NCBI GenBank assembly: GCA_027487375.1
Contig: JAIYDQ010000453.1
Span: 1 to 38,064, forward strand
Source of the DNA: Planctomycetaceae bacterium
Lineage (GTDB): Bacteria; Planctomycetota; Planctomycetia; Pirellulales; Pirellulaceae
Direction: 5' to 3'
Length of the DNA stretch: 38,064 nt
The position numbers and the translations under genes were made by a program. The notes below the pieces were generated by a model that was not told the origin of the DNA, searched no databases, and saw only the letters and a program-made list of their open reading frames with translations. Positions 1 to 7,730 of this stretch are shown piece after piece. The first letter of the stretch is position 1, and each line of letters starts with the position of its first letter.

Positions 1-824
1 ATGATGATTACCCATTCTAGCGTGTGACCTTGCCGTGAATCTCGAAATTCACCCATTCGCTGGCTGCACATTTCATAAACATGCTCAAAGACTTCCATTT
101 GGCTATCAACTGTTTCGGAGCGATCTTCGATGTTCGCCTTTTCTCGCAGTTCCGCTCCGAGCTTCTGACCTGCTACCGTTAGTTGCGGGTTTGGAGAGTA
201 CAGATGTGGCTCGATCCTCGCATGACGAATCCGCCGCTGCAGTGTCTGGTCGATACGTCGCCCGACGATTTCACTACGCTCTAAATCGGATGGGGTTACC
301 TGATAAGCAAGGCGTTTATCGACCTCCAAATCGGTCCAACCGGAAGCAATCTCAGACTCGATTTTTCGGAGTTCATTCTCGAAGTAGTTAAAGTCGATGA
401 TTGCCTTAAGCAAGGACGCAGTCTGTTCTGGCTCGCATTGCAGCAACGCTCGCCCAGGACGCCATGTCACCTCCGCTCCACGCATCTTCACCACAATCGT
501 AGATGAACGAGATTCGTTAACAAAGGCGTTGAACCATTCGTTCGGCTTTTCATCGCCCTCGGTAGGGTTTCTCTTAGAAGACAAAAGTGTCGATAGAGGC
601 TTTGCTGGAAGTGGCAATACAAGAACATCCAATGCATTCGGTACAGGAGCATCGGATAGTAAGCACGAACTAGACACCGCATAACACAGAGTTGGATCCA
701 AGAACGTCATCGATGCCGAGGCTGGATTGTCGAACTCGTTAACGAATCGAACTCGAATCGCAACTGGCTCATCGGACAACGTCAAATTGACATTCTCGTC
801 GACGGTGATTGCTTGAATCGTCAT
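1..824 (-). CDS. Conserved hypothetical protein, possibly DUF155/RMD1-like (partial, 3' end outside window)
   Basis: An open frame of 274 codons runs without a stop from an ATG at 824-822 to the left edge, so the C-terminus is missing. The ATG overlaps the TGA of the upstream FAD-enzyme gene (ATGA), which suggests translational coupling. The N-terminal 130 residues are mixed alpha/beta. The second half is charged and helical, with a coiled-coil-like stretch (about residues 215-255), and ends at the window edge in GHTLEWVII, which looks like the start of a membrane helix. A charged helix followed by H-x-LEW-I-I is the pattern I know from the C-terminus of DUF155/RMD1 proteins, so I suggest a distant relation by eye only. 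Function unknown; coupling implies it works with, or is co-expressed with, the oxidoreductase. Confidence 0.7.
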   Translation of the reverse strand, partial: MTIQAITVDENVNLTLSDEPVAIRVRFVNEFDNPASASMTFLDPTLCYAVSSSCLLSDAPVPNALDVLVLPLPAKPLSTLLSSKRNPTEGDEKPNEWFNAFVNESRSSTIVVKMRGAEVTWRPGRALLQCEPEQTASLLKAIIDFNYFENELRKIESEIASGWTDLEVDKRLAYQVTPSDLERSEIVGRRIDQTLQRRIRHARIEPHLYSPNPQLTVAGQKLGAELREKANIEDRSETVDSQMEVFEHVYEMCSQRMGEFRDSRQGHTLEWVII

Positions 825-2290
825 ACGTTATCGCTCTCAAGCTTTGGTGCGAGAGTCGAATCGATGTTTACAAGAGGAAATGCGGCCGCCTCGAGAGCGG
901 TCGATACATCGCTTTGTATTGCGAGCTCGTCTTCCATGTCTTCTACTAACCACTCGGCAACATAGTCCGCCGAATCCAAAACACCGTTGAGAGTCGAATC
1001 GAAAAGGTAATCGCCAACAACAAACAAGTTCGGGTGCCGCGTCGGCTCCGGAATATGCCGCGAATCCATGTCTTCTGGTGGTAGTCCACCGGGCAGCCCA
1101 TTGACGGCGCTGATCCAACGATGCACTCGTCCTTCGAGAAATAACTCACAGCCATGTCGAAGGGACTCTGGTAATGAATCGAGAATGAGCGGTATCAACT
1201 CGTCATCTGAATAGTTACTCATCGTCATCGCTGCTTCACCCGCTAAAAGCCAACCGAGCACTCCAGATTCTTCGTGTCCATTTCGCGAAGATTCATCATA
1301 CAAGCAACAGCCGCCAAAAGCATCCAACATAAAGTAGGAGTCTTGAAGTTCGGAGCGCCAGAATGGCTCTTTGAAGAGCATCGTGACTCGAAGATAGTGG
1401 GCTGGGTAGTCGTAATGAACGTGATGCCGGTGCATGGCATCCGCGAGCAGCTCTCCGCCCCATTGAATTGCCGGTATCCAGTTGTTGGGTAAAGCCACTA
1501 CAACATAGTCATAATCTTCCGTTTCGAGTACGCCATCCGAGCGGGAAGTGACTCTCAAAGAATCATCTTCCGCGAGTTCAACTCGAACGACAGATTCCTC
1601 CAAGAGTATCTCAGCGGAAATCCTAGCGGCAAGTTCTTTCGGAAGATTCTCGATTCCACCTTCGATTGTATAAAGGCTCATGTACTCCGGATGATTCATC
1701 AGATAATTCTGCAATCCATAGTGAGCGCTCGTTTGATGCGGCTCAGTTGCCAGATCACTGTGTAAGAGTGTTTGCAGATAACGTCGAGCTGTCTCATCAG
1801 GTACCGCCGCGAGGATAGACGAAAACTTCTCCGAGAGCATTGGATCGGTGGCGTGCTCTTGCCAATCCGAGTCATAATACTCTTGCGGATTCATCCATGA
1901 TCTTGCGCGCTGATCAAAATCCTTCAGCGCGGCCCACGTCTCCTCGGAGAACGCATGGCGTGCGTCGTCCACGTCACGCAGAACGTGGTTATCCAAAATG
2001 ACCGATGAAAACACCGACGAGGCATTCATCGGATTGACCTTCAAACCGAGCTCTTCAATCAGCTCCCTCAACGGATCCTCGCCGACGGCTGAGTAATCAT
2101 AAAGTTCTGCGGCACCCGCTTCGTACGGGGCCGGTAGAAGCGAAAACTGCTTCGATTGAATCTTGCCACCAAGCCTGGGGCTAGCCTCGTAAATCGTCAC
2201 TTCGATTGGCAATGAACATCGCTTCTGTAACTGATAAGCAGTCATCAAGCCGCCAGGACCACCGCCAATAATCGCAATCGAAAAGGTCAT
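821..2290 (-). CDS. FAD-dependent oxidoreductase, amine oxidase / protoporphyrinogen oxidase-like
   Basis: The 489-residue protein starts with a Rossmann dinucleotide-binding motif (IIGGGPGGLMTAYQL) followed by the acidic ribose-binding residue in IYEASPRLGGK, the signature of the flavin amine oxidase superfamily (phytoene desaturase, protoporphyrinogen oxidase, amine oxidases). The C-terminal FAD motif is present as LFVVGDYLFDSTLNGVLDSA. The substrate cannot be told from sequence. I chose the ATG at 2290 because it places the GGG motif six residues from the N-terminus as usual; an in-frame start at 2344 would add 18 residues with no family character. No signal peptide is visible, so it is probably cytoplasmic or membrane-associated. 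It overlaps the next gene by four bases. Confidence 0.88.
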   Translation of the reverse strand: MTFSIAIIGGGPGGLMTAYQLQKRCSLPIEVTIYEASPRLGGKIQSKQFSLLPAPYEAGAAELYDYSAVGEDPLRELIEELGLKVNPMNASSVFSSVILDNHVLRDVDDARHAFSEETWAALKDFDQRARSWMNPQEYYDSDWQEHATDPMLSEKFSSILAAVPDETARRYLQTLLHSDLATEPHQTSAHYGLQNYLMNHPEYMSLYTIEGGIENLPKELAARISAEILLEESVVRVELAEDDSLRVTSRSDGVLETEDYDYVVVALPNNWIPAIQWGGELLADAMHRHHVHYDYPAHYLRVTMLFKEPFWRSELQDSYFMLDAFGGCCLYDESSRNGHEESGVLGWLLAGEAAMTMSNYSDDELIPLILDSLPESLRHGCELFLEGRVHRWISAVNGLPGGLPPEDMDSRHIPEPTRHPNLFVVGDYLFDSTLNGVLDSADYVAEWLVEDMEDELAIQSDVSTALEAAAFPLVNIDSTLAPKLESDNV

Positions 2291-2510
2291 AAGATGTAAA
2301 TCTGGAATACGCCGTCGAAAAGGTTTCCAAGACGCAGTGTGCAAGCACTAGGCCGGAGAAGTAAATGAAAAGAGTGTGTTAGCAGTATTCTATAGGTAAA
2401 GTCTGCGCCGAAAAGCAAGGTTTTCTATTGAACACCGCGATACGAAGTAAGTTTCGAGCACAATGTCGTTCTTTTCTCGATACTATTCGTTGAACGCCAC
2501 CCACCACTCC

Positions 2511-2593
2511 GTGCCTCTGTGTTTCCATAATTCAAAATCAAAAGGACTTAACGAAATCGCTACCAAAGACTGGAAATTGAAACACAGAGGCAC
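2511..2593. repeat. Inverted repeat of the CACAGAGGCACAGAG type
   Basis: Two perfect 15-base arms, 2511-2525 and 2579-2593 (gaaacacagaggcac and its complement), enclose 53 bases. The right arm runs on into a purine-rich CACAGAG-type stretch up to about 2620. Similar CACAGAG motifs occur as dispersed intergenic repeats in many environmental bacteria. It lies in the 449-base gap between the FAD enzyme and the GntR gene, which otherwise holds only the promoter described below. Confidence 0.6.
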
Positions 2594-2679
2594 AGAGATC
2601 ACAGAGGAAAAGAGAGAGATTTACAAGTGTTTGAGTGATGGGATGGTGACGATGAGCAGGGATGCTCACTAAATCAGAC

Positions 2680-2708
2680 TTGACCACCAAAAGCAAACAC
2701 TGTACTAT
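2680..2708 (+). promoter_or_regulatory. Sigma70-type promoter of the GntR-ABC operon
   Basis: TTGACC (2680-2685) and TACTAT (2703-2708) are separated by exactly 17 bases and lie 32 bases before the ATG of the GntR gene at 2740. The predicted transcription start is near 2715. The -10 box overlaps the left arm of the palindrome at 2699-2723. Confidence 0.5.
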
Positions 2709-2723
2709 GCATCGCAGTACAGT
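2699..2723. promoter_or_regulatory. Palindromic operator, probably for the adjacent GntR regulator
   Basis: ACTGTACT (2699-2706) and AGTACAGT (2716-2723) are perfect 8-base inverted arms with a 9-base spacer. The site covers the -10 box and the likely transcription start of the operon, the classic position for repression. YtrA-type GntR proteins bind inverted repeats at their own promoters, so autoregulation is the natural inference. Confidence 0.55.
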
Positions 2724-2739
2724 AACTTTTGGTTCTATT

Positions 2740-3129
2740 ATGCAAATTCTAATCACCACTCAGAGCACGACACCGATCTTTCGACAGATCGTCGACCAGC
2801 TTCGTCGCCAGATTGCGAGCGGTCAATTGGCGGTTGGTGATGCACTTCCAAGCGTTCGGCAATTGGCGAAGGATTTGGTCATCAACCCAAATACGGTTGC
2901 TAAGGCCTATGCGGAATTGCAACGCGATGGACTGATCGAAAGCCGACAAGGGCGAGGGGTCTTTGTTGCGAAACGACGAGTCATCTTCACCAAAACCGAA
3001 AGAACTCGACGGCTCGATGACGCGATCGAACGTTTCGCCGCCGAGGCACTATCGCTCGATTTTTCGAACGATGAAATCCTTGAACGTATCTCTTCGAAAT
3101 TGGAGCAATTGACCCATGAACCGGGATAA
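2740..3129 (+). CDS. GntR-family transcriptional regulator, YtrA-like subfamily
   Basis: The 129-residue protein has the GntR winged-helix domain at residues 5-75: IFRQIVDQLRRQIASGQL, then LPSVRQLAKDL, NPNTVAKAYAEL and a wing around GLIESRQGRGVFV. Only about 50 residues follow, with no FCD, UTRA or aminotransferase domain; that short form is the YtrA subfamily, which usually controls an adjacent ABC transporter. The ATG at 2740 is chosen because the family begins a few residues before the helix; the longer frame from 2662 would start upstream of the promoter. The gene overlaps the ATPase gene by 14 bases. It likely represses its own operon through the palindrome at 2699-2723; the effector is unknown. 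Confidence 0.9.
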   Translation: MQILITTQSTTPIFRQIVDQLRRQIASGQLAVGDALPSVRQLAKDLVINPNTVAKAYAELQRDGLIESRQGRGVFVAKRRVIFTKTERTRRLDDAIERFAAEALSLDFSNDEILERISSKLEQLTHEPG

Positions 3130-4045
3130 CGTCATTCAATCAGATCGCTTGACTCGATACTTTGGAAAGCGTGTTGTCGTACAAGATCTTAACTTCAGTG
3201 TGCCACGCGGCTCGATTGTTGGGCTGTTGGGTTTGAACGGGGCAGGCAAATCCACGGCGATCCGAATGATGATGGGGTTCCTGACTCCTACCCGAGGGCG
3301 ATGCGAAATACTTGGCCGGAACAGCCAGGACCTCAGACCCGAGGATCGTGTGCGAATCGGTTATGCCGTGGAAGGACATTTTCTTTATCCGTGGATGAAG
3401 GTTCAAGACTGCGAAGCCTTCGGACGCGATACGTTCCCACGGTGGAGTCGCGAGCAGTTCTATGCGACCATCGATCGCTTTGGGATCGCACCATCGCAGA
3501 AGGTGAATTGGCTCAGCCGCGGTCAACGAGCTGGCGTCTCACTCGCGTCGACCATTTCGTCAGATCCCGAGCTACTTGTCTTGGATGATCCTGCATTGGG
3601 CCTTGATCCAGTTAGTCGTCGCGCTCTCAACGAAACGTTGCTCGACTTCAACGACTCGGGAGCAAGAACGGTATTGATTAGCAGCCATATGCTCGACGAC
3701 ATCGAGCGGATATGCGACCGAATTGCGATCATGGTAGCCGGACGCATCCTGGTCGATTGCAAGCTTGACGATTTCCGATCCCGTATTGCGGCTTGGAGTA
3801 TCGAGTCTTCCAGCGACCCTGGAACCTACGGAAGAATCCCAGGGCTGATTCATAGTCATCGTCGCTCGCATTCGTGGGTTGTCACGGTAGCCAATCCAAA
3901 TGATGCAACCTTGTCTGCTTTAGAACAGCTTGGAGCGGTTAGTTGCGAACCGGTGGACATCACCTTCGAAGAAGCTGTTATTGCTTATCTCGCCCGCAGT
4001 CGTCGATCCGATACCTTTCTCTCTGGAGCCCGCGCCGCATCATGA
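3116..4045 (+). CDS. ABC transporter ATP-binding protein, YtrB-like
   Basis: The 309-residue ATPase has Walker A GLNGAGKST (residues 39-47), signature LSRGQ (133-137), Walker B LLVLDD (153-158), D-loop ALGLDP, and H-loop His191 in SSHMLDD. It would energise the permease encoded next, with which it overlaps by ATGA. Two core positions differ from the consensus: the signature has Arg for the first Gly of LSGGQ, and the catalytic Glu after Walker B is Asp158. About 90 residues after the nucleotide-binding domain form the accessory tail common in ABC-2 ATPases. Substrate unknown; YtrA-linked systems are often tied to antimicrobial or cell-envelope stress. Confidence 0.9.
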   Translation: MNRDNVIQSDRLTRYFGKRVVVQDLNFSVPRGSIVGLLGLNGAGKSTAIRMMMGFLTPTRGRCEILGRNSQDLRPEDRVRIGYAVEGHFLYPWMKVQDCEAFGRDTFPRWSREQFYATIDRFGIAPSQKVNWLSRGQRAGVSLASTISSDPELLVLDDPALGLDPVSRRALNETLLDFNDSGARTVLISSHMLDDIERICDRIAIMVAGRILVDCKLDDFRSRIAAWSIESSSDPGTYGRIPGLIHSHRRSHSWVVTVANPNDATLSALEQLGAVSCEPVDITFEEAVIAYLARSRRSDTFLSGARAAS

Positions 4046-6204
4046 AAGCTCTCCTCATCAAAGAGTTCCGCGAAAACAGCAAATGGCTCGTTGTAGGGCT
4101 AGTTCTATTCGCGGGCGTCGCTTACTGCTGGCTACCGGAAATCCGATTCACTTGGTCTTATTCTTTTGTCTCGAGTTTCGAAAAAAGTTTGACGGCTATC
4201 GTCGGGTTTTTAGGCGGGCTGTTTGCGTTATCCTTGGGAGTTCTACAATCCGCGTTGGATCTCCGCTCCGGTCCACGAGCTTATCTGCAACATCGAGGAG
4301 TTAAATCATCGCAGATCGTTCTTGCAAAGCTCATAACAGGTTTCACGATCTATGCGATTGCTATCTTGATTCCGATGAGTCTTCTCGCAGTCTACCTAGG
4401 CGGGTTTGGTATTCAAACCATTCCAGTTCGGCCATATCAAATCGTACGAGCGCTCGCTGCGGGATTTTTCGCCTACATTATGCATCCAGCCGCAATTCTT
4501 TGTCTGTCGCGAGGCGCTTCCTGGTGGGGAACCAAGACAATTCCAATATTCGCAGCACTGGCTATTGCCGGGAGTATGATTGTTTATTGTACCGTAACCA
4601 GCGATTGGCTTTGGTTGTTTCCCGTTTACATGCTTCTGCTTGCGATTACTTGCTGGGCGGCGGTTGACGCATGGGAAAAACTTTCGCTGAATCCGCCGGC
4701 AGCACAATCGTTACCAAATGGATGGCGCGTCAACGGCGTGCTCTTTTTGGGATCGCTCGCTTGTACGCTCATTGCTCTTCAGCTTCTGTCGCCACTTGGT
4801 TCATTACTTCATCGGACAGAGCGGCGAGAATTTGAAACGAAGTTCGACCTCAGTACCGGTGAGCCTTGGGCGGTGAGCACTAGGCCTGAAGATCTCCTCA
4901 AGTCAAACGTAGAGAAGAGCAATGGATCCATATTCGGAAGCAAGATCCAAATCGGTGTCGTACCCAACGAATTCTCGTTCATGCCTAAGAAAATGCAACT
5001 TGGATCCATGCAGTATTTGACAGATGATCCGGACCCATCGACGATGTTTCAAAGTTTGTACTCCGATCAGTATAACTATTGGAACCATCCGATTTGGGCT
5101 AATGTAATTGATCGCCGGGGCTATCTCTTGAGATATTCGGTCATTGACCGTGAGCGGCCACGTTTGGATTCGATCATCGATAAAGAGGGTATCCATTCAC
5201 CCAACTCGCTACCGGATAAACCTTTTGTGAATCTGCGAGAGATTCTGAATGGGCCTTCTGGCTTTCGAGCTTACTTCGACAGCAAAGGAGTCTATGCTCT
5301 TCAGCGGTACCGTTCAAACGCACCTGATGTGCTTCTCAATAGACTGGTCGAAGGCAACGTAAGTGCTGCTGAACTCAGTACCATTCCTATTTTGGATGTC
5401 CATCGCTTAGTAGTGGTGGTTGACGGCGAGGTTCGCGAGTATCAACTACTTGACGAAAACGATTCGGAAGAATGGACAACCGATGCACAGACTGTAACGA
5501 TCGATGATAACGGTACAAAAACTTTGAGCCGCAAAGGAGAGGAACAAGCAATCCGAGCTAAACTGATTCAGTCGGTCGCGTTACCAGTACAATTTGCAAA
5601 CCGTAAACCGCACAGCTTGTTGCGAACACAGGCCGGCTATGTAGTCATGGTTGACTCATTCTCGCCGAAGTATTTTTTGTTGAAATTCGATGGCACGTCG
5701 GAAGAGCTTCCTGTACCCAAGGACGAATCGAGTTCGAATGCTCTGGCCAATCCAGTGAACGCAACGCTTCCACCAGCTCTCATGTTGATTGCTAGCTTCG
5801 CGCATTTCATTTATTGGGCAAATCGCGGTGAGTCCGCCGAGCTTGTTGAGTGGTTGATGGAGCGGAAATCGATTCTCGTGTATTTGGCAATCCTCGGGAT
5901 CATTTTCGTACTGGCATCGGTGTGGGTCGTAAACCGAATGTTGCGCAAGCGTGGGATCGCTGGAAAGTTGCGATGGGCTTGGCTGTTAACATGTATTCCA
6001 CTCGGGATCGCAACACCGTTAGTCGTCGCTTCGATCTACGCGGTACGGGTTCGCGAAAAATGCATGTCGTGTGGGCAACCTCGAAGCGTTGATTTAGAGC
6101 ATTGCGAAGTGTGTAATACCCAATGGCCGCTTGGTGAATTAGAAGGAATTGAAGTCTTCGATACGAATGCAAGTTTACAATCGGAATCGTTATTGAGTAC
6201 CTAA
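4042..6204 (+). CDS. ABC-2-type permease with large extracytoplasmic domain and C-terminal zinc ribbon
   Basis: The 720-residue membrane protein starts at the ATG inside the ATGA overlap with the ATPase gene (MKALLIKEFREN, typical of ABC-2 permeases). About six hydrophobic segments fill the first 250 residues. A soluble region of roughly 300 residues follows, then three more membrane segments (about 575-660). The tail carries CMSC (674-677) and CEVC (688-691), a C-x2-C-x10-C-x2-C zinc ribbon that should lie in the cytoplasm. The stop codon overlaps that of the convergent ribonuclease gene. The zinc ribbon is unusual for a permease and could be a metal or redox sensor or an interaction module. 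Confidence 0.82.
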   Translation: MKALLIKEFRENSKWLVVGLVLFAGVAYCWLPEIRFTWSYSFVSSFEKSLTAIVGFLGGLFALSLGVLQSALDLRSGPRAYLQHRGVKSSQIVLAKLITGFTIYAIAILIPMSLLAVYLGGFGIQTIPVRPYQIVRALAAGFFAYIMHPAAILCLSRGASWWGTKTIPIFAALAIAGSMIVYCTVTSDWLWLFPVYMLLLAITCWAAVDAWEKLSLNPPAAQSLPNGWRVNGVLFLGSLACTLIALQLLSPLGSLLHRTERREFETKFDLSTGEPWAVSTRPEDLLKSNVEKSNGSIFGSKIQIGVVPNEFSFMPKKMQLGSMQYLTDDPDPSTMFQSLYSDQYNYWNHPIWANVIDRRGYLLRYSVIDRERPRLDSIIDKEGIHSPNSLPDKPFVNLREILNGPSGFRAYFDSKGVYALQRYRSNAPDVLLNRLVEGNVSAAELSTIPILDVHRLVVVVDGEVREYQLLDENDSEEWTTDAQTVTIDDNGTKTLSRKGEEQAIRAKLIQSVALPVQFANRKPHSLLRTQAGYVVMVDSFSPKYFLLKFDGTSEELPVPKDESSSNALANPVNATLPPALMLIASFAHFIYWANRGESAELVEWLMERKSILVYLAILGIIFVLASVWVVNRMLRKRGIAGKLRWAWLLTCIPLGIATPLVVASIYAVRVREKCMSCGQPRSVDLEHCEVCNTQWPLGELEGIEVFDTNASLQSESLLST

Positions 6205-7649
6205 ACGATGTCCACGAACGTAAGTGTAACACGTCGTTGCACCGGATCAGCCCCGTCGATTCGAACTCGGATTTTCTGGCCTTCGGCGATCCGCTTCGGT
6301 AGCTTCTGAACTCGTGTTCGAATAGCCGCCTCTTCCGTTTGTACGATGCTAGCTTCGGTATCAATCACTTCGGCTATCAGGACCTCACCGATGCGATTCT
6401 GAAGGGCAACTGCTTCTAAAAGGTCAATCACTGCCCGATCGACATTGTTGGCACGAGTTTCGTAACGTAGCATTACTTCAGGAAGTTGACTCAGCTTTTC
6501 CAAAAAATCAGCCGTCGGGTTTCGCTGGTTTGCGAGGCACTCGGCGAGATCTAAAACGTACCTGTCAGCTAATCTCCGCATGGGGGCTGTGGCGTGCGTA
6601 TATGTCGCTGCCATTGCGGAATGCCATGGCTTTTTCGAAGGAGCGAACACCGTGTAAGTTGCTCGTCCGCCACTTCGCCGTGCATCTAACAAAAACCGTT
6701 GATGCGTTGCGTTGGCTGGGTCCATCCGTCGTTGAAGATCTTGAAGGGTTTCCTCTTTATGCCAACGGATATCGAGCGCATGGGCCGCGCGTCGCAGTTG
6801 TTCAATCGATCGAGGTGTCGGTTCGTCCATGACTCGAAAGATTCCTATTTGATTCTGCAAAAAGAGATCTCCAATCGCGAGATTCACGGCAAGCGACAGC
6901 GTCGAGTTAACCGACTCCGCATGGTTTCTCGCGCGCAGTTCCAGTCTTACGCCTCCCGGAGCTTGTGGATCACTGACTACCTCTTGTTGCGGGAACTCAA
7001 CGCGAATCGCGCCGCGAGCTGTTTCGTTCGCCCACATTCGATTTGCGAACTCGTTGAGGTGAGGGATCGTATCTAAATCGACCGTGTCATATGCCAGCTT
7101 TGAGCGACTGGCGCAGATTACGCGTTCGATCGTCCTCAAGTCAATCGTTCCGTCGGGACGAATACTAATTGTTACCAAGACGGCAGGTCGATCTCCACTG
7201 ATTGCATTTCCACGGGGTAATTTTTCATGGGGTAGCAAGCTAGCCGCCCATTGTGAAATCTGCTTGGGATACAAAGGAATCTTTTCGGAGAGTCCATAAA
7301 TCGTGACACCACGATGCCATGCTTCTTGCTCAATTACACTTTCCGGAGATACGAACGCGCCGACATCTGCGAGGGCGTAGTAAAGTACGATCGAGCTTCC
7401 ATCTTCATCGAGTGCGAACGCTTGATCTAAATCGGTTGAACTTGCTGGATCGAGAGTAACCAGCGGAAGATCGGTGGCATCGCGTCGTCCTTCTCTCCAC
7501 TTTGGGCGGCCGTTGATATCGCATGCATCAATGGTGCGCTCGGTTTCAGAAAGCACAGCATCCGAGAACGGTCCAGGTAGTTGGAACTGGTTTTCAATGT
7601 CCTTAAACCCATCCGCGAGTGCCTTGCGAGCTTCTTCATCTACGTTCAT
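6201..7649 (-). CDS. RNB-domain (RNase II/R family) 3'-5' exoribonuclease
   Basis: The 482-residue protein has the RNB catalytic domain. The metal-binding motif TLDPASSTDLDQAF supplies Asp67, Asp73 and Asp75, with Gln76 where E. coli RNase II has a fourth Asp. LYYALADVGAFV and PMRRLADRYV further along are also family landmarks, the latter near the conserved R-D-RNA-binding end of RNB. The N-terminal cold-shock domains of RNase R are missing; the last ~70 residues (IGEVLIAEVIDTEA... to the end) look like a small OB/S1-like domain. The DLDQ variant is, as I recall, common in the short RNB proteins of actinobacteria and planctomycetes. Role: RNA turnover in the cytoplasm. Its end overlaps the permease gene by four bases, tail to tail. 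Confidence 0.88.
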   Translation of the reverse strand: MNVDEEARKALADGFKDIENQFQLPGPFSDAVLSETERTIDACDINGRPKWREGRRDATDLPLVTLDPASSTDLDQAFALDEDGSSIVLYYALADVGAFVSPESVIEQEAWHRGVTIYGLSEKIPLYPKQISQWAASLLPHEKLPRGNAISGDRPAVLVTISIRPDGTIDLRTIERVICASRSKLAYDTVDLDTIPHLNEFANRMWANETARGAIRVEFPQQEVVSDPQAPGGVRLELRARNHAESVNSTLSLAVNLAIGDLFLQNQIGIFRVMDEPTPRSIEQLRRAAHALDIRWHKEETLQDLQRRMDPANATHQRFLLDARRSGGRATYTVFAPSKKPWHSAMAATYTHATAPMRRLADRYVLDLAECLANQRNPTADFLEKLSQLPEVMLRYETRANNVDRAVIDLLEAVALQNRIGEVLIAEVIDTEASIVQTEEAAIRTRVQKLPKRIAEGQKIRVRIDGADPVQRRVTLTFVDIV

Positions 7650-7730
7650 TTACAATGGCTGTTCGTTTGGCTGGATAGCCGCATGGCAAAAAGGGATCTA
7701 GATTGTCATCGAGCGACGCCAAATAGGCGG

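Noticed and set aside
35-684. Plus-strand frames at 35-391 and 397-684
   Set aside because: They are antisense to a continuous minus-strand frame (1-824) that has an ATGA-coupled start and amino-acid composition of a real protein.
2463-2672. Short plus-strand frame over the CACAGAG repeat
   Set aside because: It is composed of the repeat and shows no protein features or ribosome site.
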